Source of the DNA: Actinomycetes bacterium
Lineage (GTDB): Bacteria > Actinomycetota > Actinomycetes > Propionibacteriales > Propionibacteriaceae
Direction: 5' to 3'
Length of the DNA: 36,870 nucleotides
Assembly: GCA_023419175.1 (NCBI GenBank)
Contig: JAEZYG010000074.1
Coordinates: 1-36,870 of the forward strand
Shown here: positions 16,447-24,061 of the stretch, piece after piece
Layout of the letters: each line of letters starts with the position of its first letter
How positions within the stretch are numbered: position 1 is the first letter of the stretch
The notes under the pieces: generated by a model
What the model was told of the DNA's origin: nothing
Seen by the model: the letters and a program-made list of their open reading frames with translations, nothing else
Databases searched by the model: none
Program-made: the position numbers and the translations under genes

Positions 16447-16716
16447 TATAACTCCTTATAGATTCATCTCTTTATATATTTATCGATAAATAAATATATT
16501 GCTTTATCGCTGAAAGACCTCTTTCTGGAATTAGAATGTTCACTTTATGAACATATCTGCACAGACAATAATCTCTATTTTCCCTAGCCATAGGGAAATT
16601 GGCTCCTATTTTCTCTCTCAATGCTTTTTCTGGGAGATCTTTCAATCTCTCCTCCTCGAGATTTGTCCTCTAAGCCCTCTTAAACCCATCTTTTCTCCCT
16701 TTCTGAGATAAAAAGA
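16447..16716. other. AT-rich intergenic region between trxA and parB with several palindromes
   Basis: I see no gene here. It holds ATTTATCGATAAAT (16478-16491), a perfect palindrome that recurs upstream of parA, and TGTTCACTTTATGAACA (16537-16553), which recurs with two changes at 34913. It also holds a hairpin TTTCCCTA-GCCA-TAGGGAAA (16579-16598). The two flanking genes are convergent and each has its own terminator, so these signals do not have an obvious promoter to serve. A small RNA gene or a protein-binding site cluster would fit. Confidence 0.55.
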
Positions 16717-16739
16717 GGGGGTGAGATATCCTCACCCCC
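16717..16739 (-). terminator. Intrinsic terminator of the parA-parB unit
   Basis: The arms GGGGGTGAG and CTCACCCCC (16717-16725 and 16731-16739) are perfect, with a 5-base loop. Read on the minus strand the hairpin follows the parB stop by about 14 bases and is followed by TCTTTTTATC. Confidence 0.8.
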
Positions 16740-16753
16740 AAATCAGTTGTGAT

Positions 16754-17692
16754 TCATGACTGTCCAAGCAAAGCCATGATCCTCTCAAGATCTTCTAAGT
16801 CAGCAAAATCGATAGCAAGACGTCCGCGACGTGCTCCCATTGTCACTTGGACTCTGGTATCCAAACGATCTGATAGCTGAAGTGCATAGTTTTGAGCGGA
16901 CGAAGGAAGCTGGTGTGGACGGCGCTTCTTGCGATCCTTTACAGGAGATTCTCGTTTTATCATGAGAGCTGCTTCCTCACTAGCTCTCACCGACATTCCC
17001 TCGGAAACAATACGCTGAGCTAACTCCTCCATCGCCAATCCATCAGGCAAGGTGAGAATAGCTCGCGCATGTCCAGCAGAAAGGATACCTGCTGCAACCC
17101 GTCTCTGGACAGAGGGAGGTAGTTGTAAAAGACGTAGAGTATTTGAAATATGTGGACGTGAACGCTTGATTCTTGTACTTAATTCTTCTTGAGTGCAGGA
17201 GAACTCTTCGAGAAGCTGTTGATAGGCAGCCGCCTCTTCAAGAGGATTCAATTGAACTCGATGCAGATTCTCCAAGAGAGCATCTCTAAGTAAATCTTGA
17301 TCCTCGGTAGCTCGCACGATAGCTGTGATCGTCTTCAATCCAGCTTGTTGATGAGCTCTCCACCGTCTCTCCCCCATAACGAGGATATAGCGATCCTCTT
17401 CATCGGGATCAACCGTTACAACGATAGGCTGTAAGAGGCCGCATTCCTTGATAGAGGAGGCCAATTCATCCAGCTCATCTTCATCGAAAACCTGACGTGG
17501 TTGTTGAGGATTAGGCGAGATCGATTCGACGTCTATCTCTTTAAGATAGGATCCATCGGACAGCCGCGGCTCCTCTTTTTCTTTCTTAAGCTCATTCTTC
17601 TCACGATGATCACTCTCTTCCTCACTAGATGAGGTATCTACAAAGAGAGCGCTAAGACCTCGTCCTAGACCACCCGATTTCTTGACTGCCAT
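16754..17692 (-). CDS. parB: Chromosome-partitioning protein ParB
   Basis: ParB binds parS sites, spreads as a CTP-dependent clamp and loads SMC at the origin. The 312-residue protein starts with the typical GLGRGLSALF stretch that contacts ParA, then an acidic linker. The ParB/Srx CTP-binding domain has QPRQVFDEDELDELASSI and GERRWRA (107-113). The helix-turn-helix region (RIKRSRPHISNTLRLLQLP) reads parS, and a C-terminal dimerisation domain ends the protein. The start has GAGGA a few bases upstream. It is transcribed with parA, 118 bases upstream on the same strand, and a canonical parS lies between the two genes. Confidence 0.96.
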   Translation of the reverse strand: MAVKKSGGLGRGLSALFVDTSSSEEESDHREKNELKKEKEEPRLSDGSYLKEIDVESISPNPQQPRQVFDEDELDELASSIKECGLLQPIVVTVDPDEEDRYILVMGERRWRAHQQAGLKTITAIVRATEDQDLLRDALLENLHRVQLNPLEEAAAYQQLLEEFSCTQEELSTRIKRSRPHISNTLRLLQLPPSVQRRVAAGILSAGHARAILTLPDGLAMEELAQRIVSEGMSVRASEEAALMIKRESPVKDRKKRRPHQLPSSAQNYALQLSDRLDTRVQVTMGARRGRLAIDFADLEDLERIMALLGQS

Positions 17693-17760
17693 ATTTCCTC
17701 TTTTCTTCCCCTACCCGTTGTAGGATACCTCATCACTGTGAACTACGAACCTCCATAGAT

Positions 17761-17802
17761 ATGAAAAGTGGGATGTTTCACGTGAAACATCCCACTTTTC
17801 AT
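17761..17802. other. parS centromere site inside a perfect 42-base palindrome
   Basis: Bases 17774-17789 read TGTTTCACGTGAAACA, the canonical ParB-binding site. The perfect symmetry extends 13 more bases on each side (left arm from ATGAAAAGTGGGA, right arm to TCCCACTTTTCAT), giving 42 bases in all. It sits in the parA-parB intergenic gap. Apart from segregation it could form a hairpin in the par transcript. Confidence 0.95.
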
Positions 17803-17810
17803 TAGAGGCA

Positions 17811-18668
17811 CTATAGAGCGCGAGCAGCTCTCGCTTTCATCTTCGCTCCACGTTCAGCGATTTCAGAGGCAGCTTTCCGATAAGCTTTAGCTCCCACAGA
17901 CGCTGGATCGTATTCATGGATAGTACAACCATAACTTGGAGCTTCACTCAAACGTACAGAACGAGGGATAAGGGTAAGAAGAGTCTGATTTTGGAAATGT
18001 GAACGAACTTCCTCAGCGACTTGTGCTGATAACTTAGTGCGGGCGTCATACATGGTGATAAGGACAGTGCTTAGCTCTAGATCAGGGTTGAGCTCACTGG
18101 TCACCAAGTGAATAGTTCTCATGAGCTGGGAGACGCCTTCCAAAGCATAGTATTCCGACTGAATGGGGATCAAAATCTCATTTGCCGCTACGAGAGCATT
18201 GATCGTCAGCAACCCTAAAGAAGGAGGACAATCAAAAATCACATAATCCACATCATGATTCTGTAAATAACTGTGTAGAGCCTTCTTCATTCGCTGTTCA
18301 CGAGCAACAAGAGGAACCAACTCAATCTCAGCCGCAGCTAAATCAAGTGTGGCGGGAATAACCTGTAGATTTTCCGACTCAGGAGAGGTGCATACGAGTT
18401 CTTCTAAGGGAGTTTGATGCAATAAAGCCTCATAGGTTCCCGCCGTCCCACTACGATGCTCAATTCCTAAAGCAGTGCTGGCATTTCCCTGGGGGTCAAC
18501 GTCCACCACTAAGGTTTTAAGACCTCCGCGCGCGAGAGCAGAGGCGAGATTAACCGAGGTTGTCGTTTTCCCCACTCCTCCTTTTTGATTTGCCACCACA
18601 ATAGAGCGTGGAGCAGGTGGACGAGGGAAGGAAAGTTCCGTTTCACGTGAAACGTTCATATCAGACAC
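17811..18668 (-). CDS. parA: Chromosome-partitioning ATPase ParA (Soj type)
   Basis: This is a Walker-type ATPase that binds DNA non-specifically and moves ParB-parS complexes. The 285-residue protein contains the deviant Walker A motif KGGVGKTT (29-36), the Walker B-like VIFDCPPSLG and the DVDPQGNAS switch. The N-terminus includes the residues NVSRETE, encoded by a near-parS sequence at 18639-18654. GTG 18668 gives this start; ATG 18659 is an in-frame alternative, and neither has a strong ribosome site. It lies 66 bases after rsmG on the same strand and precedes parB, the usual order. Confidence 0.96.
   Translation of the reverse strand: MSDMNVSRETELSFPRPPAPRSIVVANQKGGVGKTTTSVNLASALARGGLKTLVVDVDPQGNASTALGIEHRSGTAGTYEALLHQTPLEELVCTSPESENLQVIPATLDLAAAEIELVPLVAREQRMKKALHSYLQNHDVDYVIFDCPPSLGLLTINALVAANEILIPIQSEYYALEGVSQLMRTIHLVTSELNPDLELSTVLITMYDARTKLSAQVAEEVRSHFQNQTLLTLIPRSVRLSEAPSYGCTIHEYDPASVGAKAYRKAASEIAERGAKMKARAARAL
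18639..18654. other. Near-consensus parS inside the start of parA
   Basis: CGTTTCACGTGAAACG is a perfect 16-base palindrome that differs from canonical parS only at the two outer bases. It is coding sequence for the N-terminus of ParA and probably a second, possibly weaker, ParB site 865 bases from the first. Confidence 0.8.
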
Positions 18669-18716
18669 CGCTCTCGCGCCTTTCTATCAACAATAAAACC
18701 ACTAATAGATTTAGCC

Positions 18717-18730
18717 ATTTATCGATAAAT
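18717..18730. repeat. Palindrome ATTTATCGATAAAT upstream of parA
   Basis: This 14-base perfect palindrome lies in the 66-base gap between rsmG and parA. An identical copy is found at 16478-16491, beyond parB, so the pair brackets the parA-parB unit. Confidence 0.6.
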
Positions 18731-18734
18731 AGCT

Positions 18735-19361
18735 TTATTGATGACTTTTTTCTCTACTCTCTGCGATCTCTACGATAAAACTTGTGGGGTTCTCCTCGCA
18801 TCCCACAGGGTGAAGATCAGCCACAAGACGATATTTCTTCAATAGAGAGGAAGCTAGATCCACTTCGTCAGGCGCACTGATCCCTTTTAGAACAATCATA
18901 GATCCCTCGGGGAGAAAGAGATGATGAGTCCAACGCAACAATTTATCTAAAGAGGCGACTGCCCGAGCTGTCACCACATCAAAATGTTGAGAGCATTCCT
19001 CTGCCCTAGAACGGATAACGCTCACCTGATCATCTAGATCTAATTCCTGGATAATCTCATGAAGAAAACGAGTTCTTCTCAACATCGTCTCGACCAAGGT
19101 GATGTGAAGATCTGGACGCGCCAAAGCGATGACGATCCCTGGAAGACCAGCTCCCGAACCGATATCGGCGACATGAGAACCAGGGGGGATATATGGGATA
19201 ACTGCAGCACAATTGAGAATATGGCGCTGCCATATCCTCTCCCCTTCTTTAGGACCGATAAGACCGCGCTCAATCCCCCAGGTTCTTAACAGATCGGCAT
19301 AGCGTTCAGCCTTATCGAGACGATCGCCAAAGATCTCTCTCGCCTCGTCTACGATCTCCAT
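18735..19361 (-). CDS. rsmG: 16S rRNA (guanine-527-N7) methyltransferase RsmG (GidB)
   Basis: The enzyme methylates N7 of G527 in 16S rRNA with S-adenosylmethionine; in other bacteria its loss gives low-level streptomycin resistance. The 208-residue protein has the SAM-binding motif VADIGSGAGLPG (64-75), the upstream signature ERIWQRHILNCA and the later VTARAVASLDKLL. Length is normal for the family. Its ATG begins one base after the stop of jag (TGA-T-ATG), so translation is coupled to that gene. It is followed by parA after a 66-base gap. Confidence 0.95.
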   Translation of the reverse strand: MEIVDEAREIFGDRLDKAERYADLLRTWGIERGLIGPKEGERIWQRHILNCAAVIPYIPPGSHVADIGSGAGLPGIVIALARPDLHITLVETMLRRTRFLHEIIQELDLDDQVSVIRSRAEECSQHFDVVTARAVASLDKLLRWTHHLFLPEGSMIVLKGISAPDEVDLASSLLKKYRLVADLHPVGCEENPTSFIVEIAESREKSHQ

Positions 19362-19362
19362 A

Positions 19363-19875
19363 TCACTCAGCGATTGAGATCACCACGTGACGGCTCGAGC
19401 CTTCCCCTTCGGATTCAGAGATCAGGCCTGCAGCAGCCACCGCATCGTGGACGATCTTACGTTCAAAAGGATTCATCGGTGCCAGGTGAGCTGCCTCCCC
19501 AGTAGCTTTGACATCGATAATCGCTTCCGTAGCCAAAGCCTGTAACTCGCTACGCCTCTTCTCGCGATATCCTGCAATATCCAACATCAAACGGCTTCGA
19601 CGTCCCATCTGGGATAGAACAGCTAGACGAGCTAAATCTTGGAGAGAATCGAGAACTTCTCCATCTTTACCCACCAAAATCTCACTATCGGTCAGGATGG
19701 AAACGTGCGCTCTGTCACACTCAGTGAAGATGTCGAGATCTCCGTCCATATCGGCAATCTCAAGTAACTCTTCGAGATAGTCGGCGGCAATATCACCTTC
19801 CTGATCGAGAAGATCTACTGCCTGTTCAGGCTCGACATTTCGAGCCGCATCGAGGTCATTCTCGTGATTTTCCAT
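19363..19875 (-). CDS. Jag/KhpB-like KH-R3H RNA-binding protein
   Basis: The 170-residue cytoplasmic protein has an acidic N-terminus (1-50), a KH-type segment with ILVGKDGEVLDSLQDLARLA (about 66-85), and an R3H domain at the end (about 112-170, with LAPMNPFERKIVHDAV). It lacks the N-terminal Jag_N domain of firmicute members, as is usual in actinobacteria. Relatives bind RNA and influence cell division and elongation. It sits between yidC and rsmG, the conserved order. A strong ribosome site GAGGAGA lies 7 bases before the ATG. Its stop is one base from the rsmG start. Confidence 0.9.
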   Translation of the reverse strand: MENHENDLDAARNVEPEQAVDLLDQEGDIAADYLEELLEIADMDGDLDIFTECDRAHVSILTDSEILVGKDGEVLDSLQDLARLAVLSQMGRRSRLMLDIAGYREKRRSELQALATEAIIDVKATGEAAHLAPMNPFERKIVHDAVAAAGLISESEGEGSSRHVVISIAE

Positions 19876-19917
19876 AGCTCATTCTCCTCATCGATGGCAT
19901 AGCCACAGATACAATTC

Positions 19918-21000
19918 TCACTTCTTTTTGCGTTGAGCGCGGCTTTGTTTACGCACTTGCTGACGCTGAATGATCTGGCGTCCTTGTTCATCATGCTGGA
20001 CATTCGTCGTCCGATTGACTCCCTTTTGGCGGGCTACTTTCGGACGTCCATTTTCATCGGTCGCGGTGACTGTAGTTGTGCGCGGCTTCTTGCGTCCACG
20101 CTCTAGACGCATCCGCTCAATAGCCTTAGGATCCTTACCTTTAGCGATCATGCGCTCTTCCCAGTCCACATATGCTGGAGTGCCAGGAGTCGGATAGGTG
20201 CGAATGATGATCCACTGCTGAATAAGTGTCCACACGTTGGAAGCTGTCCAATAGATCAGCACACCAATTGGCATGGCAAGACCACCAAAGACGAACATGA
20301 TCGGCATCATATAGAGCAACATTTTTTGTTGCTGTCCGAAAGGACCTTCCAAAGCGCTCGGTGGCATATTGCGACGCATCATGTGCATCTGCTGGAAGAA
20401 CAGGATCGAGGTCATCGCCACGATAAGAACCAAGGCAAAAAGTTGAGTGGCACCAAAACCATTCGATAAGGGTAAGAAGGTTCCTGAAAGACGAGCGTTT
20501 GCCACAGACGCATTGCTCAATGAATCGACCAATGCAGGATTATGGACGAAGAAATAACCCACAGCATGACCGCGAGAGGCATAGTTAAGAACTCTGAAAA
20601 GAGCCCAGAAAATCGGTAACTGAACCAAGATCGGTAGACAGGAAGACGCTGGGCTGAATCCCTCTTCCTGATAGAGCTTCATCGTCTCTTGACCCAAACG
20701 CTCACGATCGGAGCCGTACTTATCCTGAAGAGCCTTGATCTTAGGCTGAAGGGTCTGCATCACTCGCGATGAGTTGAGTTGTTTGGCGTAGAGAGGGGTG
20801 AGTAATCCTCGGATGACAATAGTCAAACATAGAATTGATAGCACCCATGTCAGACCGCTATCACGTCCAAAAAGAGGACTGACAAGCCAATGGGCTGCCG
20901 TCAACAGACCGGAAATCGCCCAATAGAGGGGCTGCATGATCGCAAAACCGATCGTGGAAAAGAATTCTGTGATGCTGAGGATCACCATGGAGTCGATCAC
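19918..21000 (-). CDS. yidC: Membrane protein insertase YidC
   Basis: YidC inserts and folds inner-membrane proteins, alone or with SecYEG. The 360-residue protein has an N-terminal helix followed by the conserved core with TPLYAKQLNSSRVMQ (the inserted groove carries Arg) and the PILVQLPIFWALFRVL segment, and later helices (about 170-260). The C-terminus, from about 285, is a long basic tail (RKKPRTTTV, ending RAQRKKK) that probably binds ribosomes. The GTG start shares a base with the TAG stop of yidD (TAGTG), which implies coupled translation. A 42-base gap separates it from jag. Confidence 0.95.
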   Translation of the reverse strand: MIDSMVILSITEFFSTIGFAIMQPLYWAISGLLTAAHWLVSPLFGRDSGLTWVLSILCLTIVIRGLLTPLYAKQLNSSRVMQTLQPKIKALQDKYGSDRERLGQETMKLYQEEGFSPASSCLPILVQLPIFWALFRVLNYASRGHAVGYFFVHNPALVDSLSNASVANARLSGTFLPLSNGFGATQLFALVLIVAMTSILFFQQMHMMRRNMPPSALEGPFGQQQKMLLYMMPIMFVFGGLAMPIGVLIYWTASNVWTLIQQWIIIRTYPTPGTPAYVDWEERMIAKGKDPKAIERMRLERGRKKPRTTTVTATDENGRPKVARQKGVNRTTNVQHDEQGRQIIQRQQVRKQSRAQRKKK

Positions 21001-21299
21001 TATGCCACCTCGTCTATATGCCGATGAGAATTCGTTATCGTGACGTCCCTAGACGTCTGAGGATTGCTCTCCTGGACGGCGAGCTGGGAACCTGGTACGG
21101 GATCAATACCTCCCATTGACCAGGGATGACAGCGCAGCAGACGGGTGACGGTAAGCCATGATCCTTTGATCGCTCCGTGGATCGTGATCGCTTCCAATCC
21201 ATAAGCTGAACAGCTTGGATAGTATTTGCACACATCGCCATAGAGAGGGGAAATAAATCTCCTCCACAGATGGATAAAAGCGATGAGTGGGTATTTCAC
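21000..21299 (-). CDS. yidD: Membrane protein insertion efficiency factor YidD
   Basis: This is a small amphipathic protein that assists YidC-dependent insertion. The 99 residues include the family signature FISPLYGDVCKYYPSCSAYG (about 15-34) with its conserved cysteines, then AIKGSWLTVTRLLRCHPW. It overlaps rnpA by 4 bases at its start and yidC by one base at its end, so all three are translated in series. Confidence 0.95.
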   Translation of the reverse strand: MKYPLIAFIHLWRRFISPLYGDVCKYYPSCSAYGLEAITIHGAIKGSWLTVTRLLRCHPWSMGGIDPVPGSQLAVQESNPQTSRDVTITNSHRHIDEVA

Positions 21300-21652
21300 G
21301 GCGTCTCCAGCAGGGCTTTCACTGCTGATTCATAAGCAGAGGTGACCTCATAGTCCAATTGGGTGCTGTGAGCAGATGCTGGCAAAGCTCGAATCACACA
21401 CCATAAAGGTTCTTGAGACGACGAAATGGCGGGTCGAATGATGTGACGTAACTGGCGTTTTACCCGGTTACGCGTCACAGCATTGCCCACCTTTTTCGAT
21501 ACGATCAAACCGACTTGGCTGCGCGCGCGCAGATCATGCATCTGAGCACGATAGAGATAGAGCACGATGCTCGATCGTCCACGTCGTACACCTGAGCGAA
21601 TCGTCACACCGAAATCGGTAGACGAACGCATCCGCAGATCTGCGGGCAGCAA
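21296..21652 (-). CDS. rnpA: Ribonuclease P protein component
   Basis: This is the protein subunit of RNase P, which helps the catalytic RNA process tRNA 5' ends. The 118-residue basic protein carries the family signature NAVTRNRVKRQLRH (about 57-70), preceded by LIVSKKVG. It starts with TTG 21652 to give MLPADLR, matching the usual N-terminus MLP of actinobacterial RnpA. It begins 5 bases after the rpmH stop and overlaps yidD by 4 bases. Confidence 0.95.
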   Translation of the reverse strand: MLPADLRMRSSTDFGVTIRSGVRRGRSSIVLYLYRAQMHDLRARSQVGLIVSKKVGNAVTRNRVKRQLRHIIRPAISSSQEPLWCVIRALPASAHSTQLDYEVTSAYESAVKALLETP

Positions 21653-21657
21653 TTGCG

Positions 21658-21795
21658 TCAGGCCGACAGCTCGACGCGACCCTTACGACGACGAGCGGAA
21701 ATGATGGCTCGGCCGGCGCGGGTGCTCATGCGAGCGCGGAAACCATGGGTACGAGAACGCCGACGGTTGCTCGGCTGATAAGTGCGCTTAGTCAA
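21658..21795 (-). CDS. rpmH: 50S ribosomal protein L34
   Basis: This 45-residue basic ribosomal protein was found by translating the minus strand by hand. It reads MTKRTYQPSNRRRSRTHGFR, then ARMSTRAGRAIISARRRKGR and VELSA. The match to L34 is unmistakable. The start is TTG at 21795, preceded on its strand by GGAGA six bases away. It heads the rpmH-rnpA-yidD-yidC-jag-rsmG-parA-parB run and is divergent from dnaA. Confidence 0.98.
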   Translation of the reverse strand: MTKRTYQPSNRRRSRTHGFRARMSTRAGRAIISARRRKGRVELSA

Positions 21796-22118
21796 GGGAA
21801 GTCTCCGTAATCGTTGCCTGTACTACCATTGTCGCCATCTCAGCTTGACGCATAGCGCGCACCAAAGCATAAATAGCGGCTTGTACATGATACGCCATCC
21901 CGTTAAAAAGTACAACGAGAGATATTTTGATATGCCGTCTAGACGACACGCCGTAAATATGAGGAATTTTTGATCTCGGTTTGCGTTCCCCTGTGATGAA
22001 CAACTAGCGTCATGGATAGTTTTCCACAGATGGGGGGTACCTCTGTGCATATCTTACGGTGATAACCGCTAATCTGTGGAGAGCCTACTTTTATTCCTTG
22101 ACCACAGAAGGGCTTCCG
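21796..22118. promoter_or_regulatory. Divergent rpmH/dnaA promoter region with DnaA-box-like sites
   Basis: This 323-base gap has no gene. It contains TTTTCCACA (22020-22028), a one-mismatch DnaA box about 90 bases upstream of dnaA, and weaker relatives around 22043 and 22073. CGTCTAGACG (21936-21945) is a perfect palindrome. The layout fits autoregulation of dnaA by DnaA. I could not assign -35/-10 elements with confidence. Confidence 0.5.
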
Positions 22119-23567
22119 ATGGACGAGCACATGCCGATTTCCTTGGATGATGCCTGGAAAGAAGTGGTTAAAAAATTCGATCCGTCCACACGTATGTGGC
22201 TGGATACCACCAAACCATTGACCGTCCACGAATCGACCGTCATGGTAGGGGTTCCCAACGATTTCACCCGCGAACGTCTTGAAACGCGTCAGCGTTCGGT
22301 CATTGAAGAGACTCTTTCCGATCTTTATCGCCGTCAAATGAGAGTAGCGGTGACCATCATTCCCGATCTGGAATTGGATCTTGAAGCTCCTGAACGCGAT
22401 GAGGATTTAGAGCCCGATTTAGAACCAACCACTTTGGTGCCACGCGAAGAACGTCCGGTATCACCTCTGGCTTCTGAATTTGTTCCTCGTCCCTCGTCTC
22501 AGGTTGTTCCCAATTACGAAAAGAACGCTGAGGAGACGAACCTCAACGCGAAATACACCTTCGATAATTTCGTTATCGGACAAAGTAATCGTTTCGCCCA
22601 TGCCGCTGCTGTCGCAGTGGCAGAACGTCCGGGAAAGTCTTATAACCCCTTGATGATCTATGGAGAATCCGGACTGGGTAAAACTCATCTTCTCCACGCT
22701 TTAGGTCATTACGTGCTCGACTATTACCAAAATGTGCGCGTTAAATACGTCTCGACTGAGGAGATGACCAACGAATTCATCAATGCGATCTCCGAAAATA
22801 GCATGAGTGAATTCCGTCGCTCCTATCGTGAAGTGGACGTTTTATTGATCGACGATATCCAGTTCTTAGAATCGAAGATCCAAACTCAGGAGGAGTTTTT
22901 TCACACCTTCAATACCTTGCACAATGCGGGTAAGCAGATAGTGATGACCTCCGATCGTCCACCAAAAGCCCTTGAGGCATTAGAACCTCGTCTGCGTTCT
23001 CGTTTCGAGATGGGGTTGATGACCGATGTTCAACCTCCGGATCTTGAGACCAGAATCGCGATTTTGAAGAATAAGTCCGATTCGGACAATCTCTCCCTTG
23101 GACGAGATGTCTTGGAATTTATCGCTTCTCGCATCAAGACCAATATTCGCGAGTTGGAAGGTGCTCTCATTCGGGTAACCGCCTTTGCATCTCTCAATAA
23201 AGCCCAGATCGATCTGGATTTAGTCACCACCGTTTTGAAAGATTTCATTCCCACAGATGGGGGAGAAGTTCAAGAGGTGAGCGCATCGACCATCATCAAC
23301 GAGACGGCATCGTATTTCAACGTCTCGATTGCCGATCTCAACGGAACATCGCGCACTCAAACTCTCGTCATGGCTCGTCAGATCGCCATGTATCTATGTC
23401 GTGAATTGACCGACCTATCCTTACCGAAGATCGGTCAAGAATTCGGTGGTAAGGATCACACCACTGTCATGCATGCCGATCGTAAGATCCGCAAATTGAT
23501 GAGTGAACGTCGAAGCGTTTACAACCAGGTGCGTGAATTGACCAATCGGATCAAATCACCCAAGTGA
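22119..23567 (+). CDS. dnaA: Chromosomal replication initiator DnaA
   Basis: DnaA binds DnaA boxes at oriC, unwinds DNA and loads the helicase. The chosen start gives 482 residues. Domain I covers about 1-85, followed by an acidic, variable domain II. The AAA+ domain III has KYTFDNFVIGQSNRFA and Walker A GESGLGKT (182-189), Walker B LLIDDIQFLE and the arginine-finger region RLRSRFEMGL. Domain IV ends with GGKDHTTVMHA, which reads the DnaA box. ATG 22119 has AGAAGGG at 22106-22112; the frame stays open to a GTG at 22059 without a better ribosome site. Confidence 0.97.
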   Translation: MDEHMPISLDDAWKEVVKKFDPSTRMWLDTTKPLTVHESTVMVGVPNDFTRERLETRQRSVIEETLSDLYRRQMRVAVTIIPDLELDLEAPERDEDLEPDLEPTTLVPREERPVSPLASEFVPRPSSQVVPNYEKNAEETNLNAKYTFDNFVIGQSNRFAHAAAVAVAERPGKSYNPLMIYGESGLGKTHLLHALGHYVLDYYQNVRVKYVSTEEMTNEFINAISENSMSEFRRSYREVDVLLIDDIQFLESKIQTQEEFFHTFNTLHNAGKQIVMTSDRPPKALEALEPRLRSRFEMGLMTDVQPPDLETRIAILKNKSDSDNLSLGRDVLEFIASRIKTNIRELEGALIRVTAFASLNKAQIDLDLVTTVLKDFIPTDGGEVQEVSASTIINETASYFNVSIADLNGTSRTQTLVMARQIAMYLCRELTDLSLPKIGQEFGGKDHTTVMHADRKIRKLMSERRSVYNQVRELTNRIKSPK

Positions 23568-24061
23568 GTTTTCCACATGTTACTTTGATGTGTGGACGGT
23601 ATTTTCAGCTCAAAACTCACCATATGGTGACGATGAATCGCTCTTTGTACACATCTAGACGATACTTATCCACAAAAATGTGTATAACCATGTGGATAAG
23701 TCTGCCTATATCGACTCTTACCGTCTTCATATCCTGTGCATAACCTGTGGAAAAATATCGTATTCTTTGTTGATAGATCCATCACTTTGTGAAAAGCGTT
23801 TTTCTTACCCACATCTGTCCACTGATGACAAGGAGAAGTCCACAGACTATTCACAGGGTATTTATCGCGATTGACAAGGTATTTTACTTGATTTCCACAG
23901 TTTACACAGAAGCTACTATGACGACTAGATAGATATATCTATGAAGGGTAATAGTCACAGATCGCCCATTTTGGGGATAACTTTTCATCTAGCTAGGCAG
24001 ACTATGAGTCGATAAGATGTCTATAGAGTGCCATCTTGGTGAGAGATCTGGAGGAATCAGC
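23568..24061. other. Probable replication origin (dnaA-dnaN intergenic region)
   Basis: This 494-base gap is AT-rich with many DnaA-box sequences. Perfect TTATCCACA boxes are at 23666-23674 (+) and 23691-23699 (-). One-mismatch relatives are TTTTCCACA 23569-23577 (+), TGTGTATAA 23679-23687 (-), TGTGCATAA 23735-23743 (-), TGTGGAAAA 23746-23754 (-) and ATTTCCACA 23891-23899 (two mismatches). A perfect palindrome ATAGATATATCTAT is at 23929-23942. Location and box content match the standard actinobacterial oriC. The dnaN promoter must also lie here. Confidence 0.85.
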
